6,067 nt of DNA from an uncultured Erysipelotrichaceae bacterium (lineage in GTDB: Bacteria > Bacillota_I > Bacilli_A > Erysipelotrichales > Erysipelotrichaceae), in NCBI GenBank assembly GCA_937893225.1, contig CALBJM010000330.1, positions 1-6,067 of the forward strand. The letters are read 5' to 3'. The first letter of the stretch is position 1; every line of letters begins with the position of its first letter. Below the pieces are notes generated by a model. It searched no databases. It was given only the letters and a program-made list of their open reading frames with translations, and had not been told where the DNA came from. The translations under genes were made by a program, and so were the position numbers. This document shows positions 6,067-6,067 of this stretch, piece after piece.

Positions 6067-6067
6067 T

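Noticed and set aside
1..6067. Defence island, mobile element, CRISPR or phage remnant
   Set aside because: I found no transposase, integrase, direct repeats with spacers, tRNA target site or abrupt change of composition. The genes are mostly core functions.

Overview
The window is AT-rich, gene-dense bacterial DNA with no non-coding stretch longer than a few tens of bases. Protein style, base composition, a DnaE-type polymerase with a C-terminal OB fold, Gram-positive-style Shine-Dalgarno sites and a bacterial IspG all suggest a low-GC Bacillota (Firmicutes). My best guess is the Erysipelotrichia or a relative; that is an inference from sequence style, not a measured placement. The features look chromosomal and largely housekeeping. 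I see no insertion sequence, phage gene, CRISPR array, rRNA or tRNA.

Layout: the left edge holds the 3' end of a plus-strand ispG (MEP isoprenoid pathway), ending at 449. It converges on a five-gene minus-strand block that fills the rest of the window. The two units meet at a near-perfect 19-bp hairpin (446-488), which contains both stop codons and is probably a bidirectional terminator. In order of transcription (right to left), the minus-strand block is: dnaE (DNA polymerase III alpha, 5' end outside the window), an OmpR/PhoB-family response regulator, its membrane sensor histidine kinase, a TrmN6-like tRNA adenine methyltransferase, and a membrane-anchored protein. I read the last as a degenerate M20-family (PM20D1/CPS1-like) metallohydrolase that has lost most of its metal site.

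All four junctions in the block overlap: 4 bp (ATGA), 11 bp, 11 bp and 4 bp. This implies one transcript with translational coupling. The two 11-bp overlaps use the same 11-nt sequence, so both downstream proteins begin with M-K-L-D. On this basis I choose start codons that differ from the longest open frames for the kinase (TTG at 3714) and the methyltransferase (ATG at 2294).

The dnaE, two-component and tRNA-methyltransferase genes have ordinary family functions, but it is not obvious why they are joined. The item most worth follow-up is the last gene, a probable pseudoenzyme whose stop codon and last residues are encoded by the terminator hairpin.
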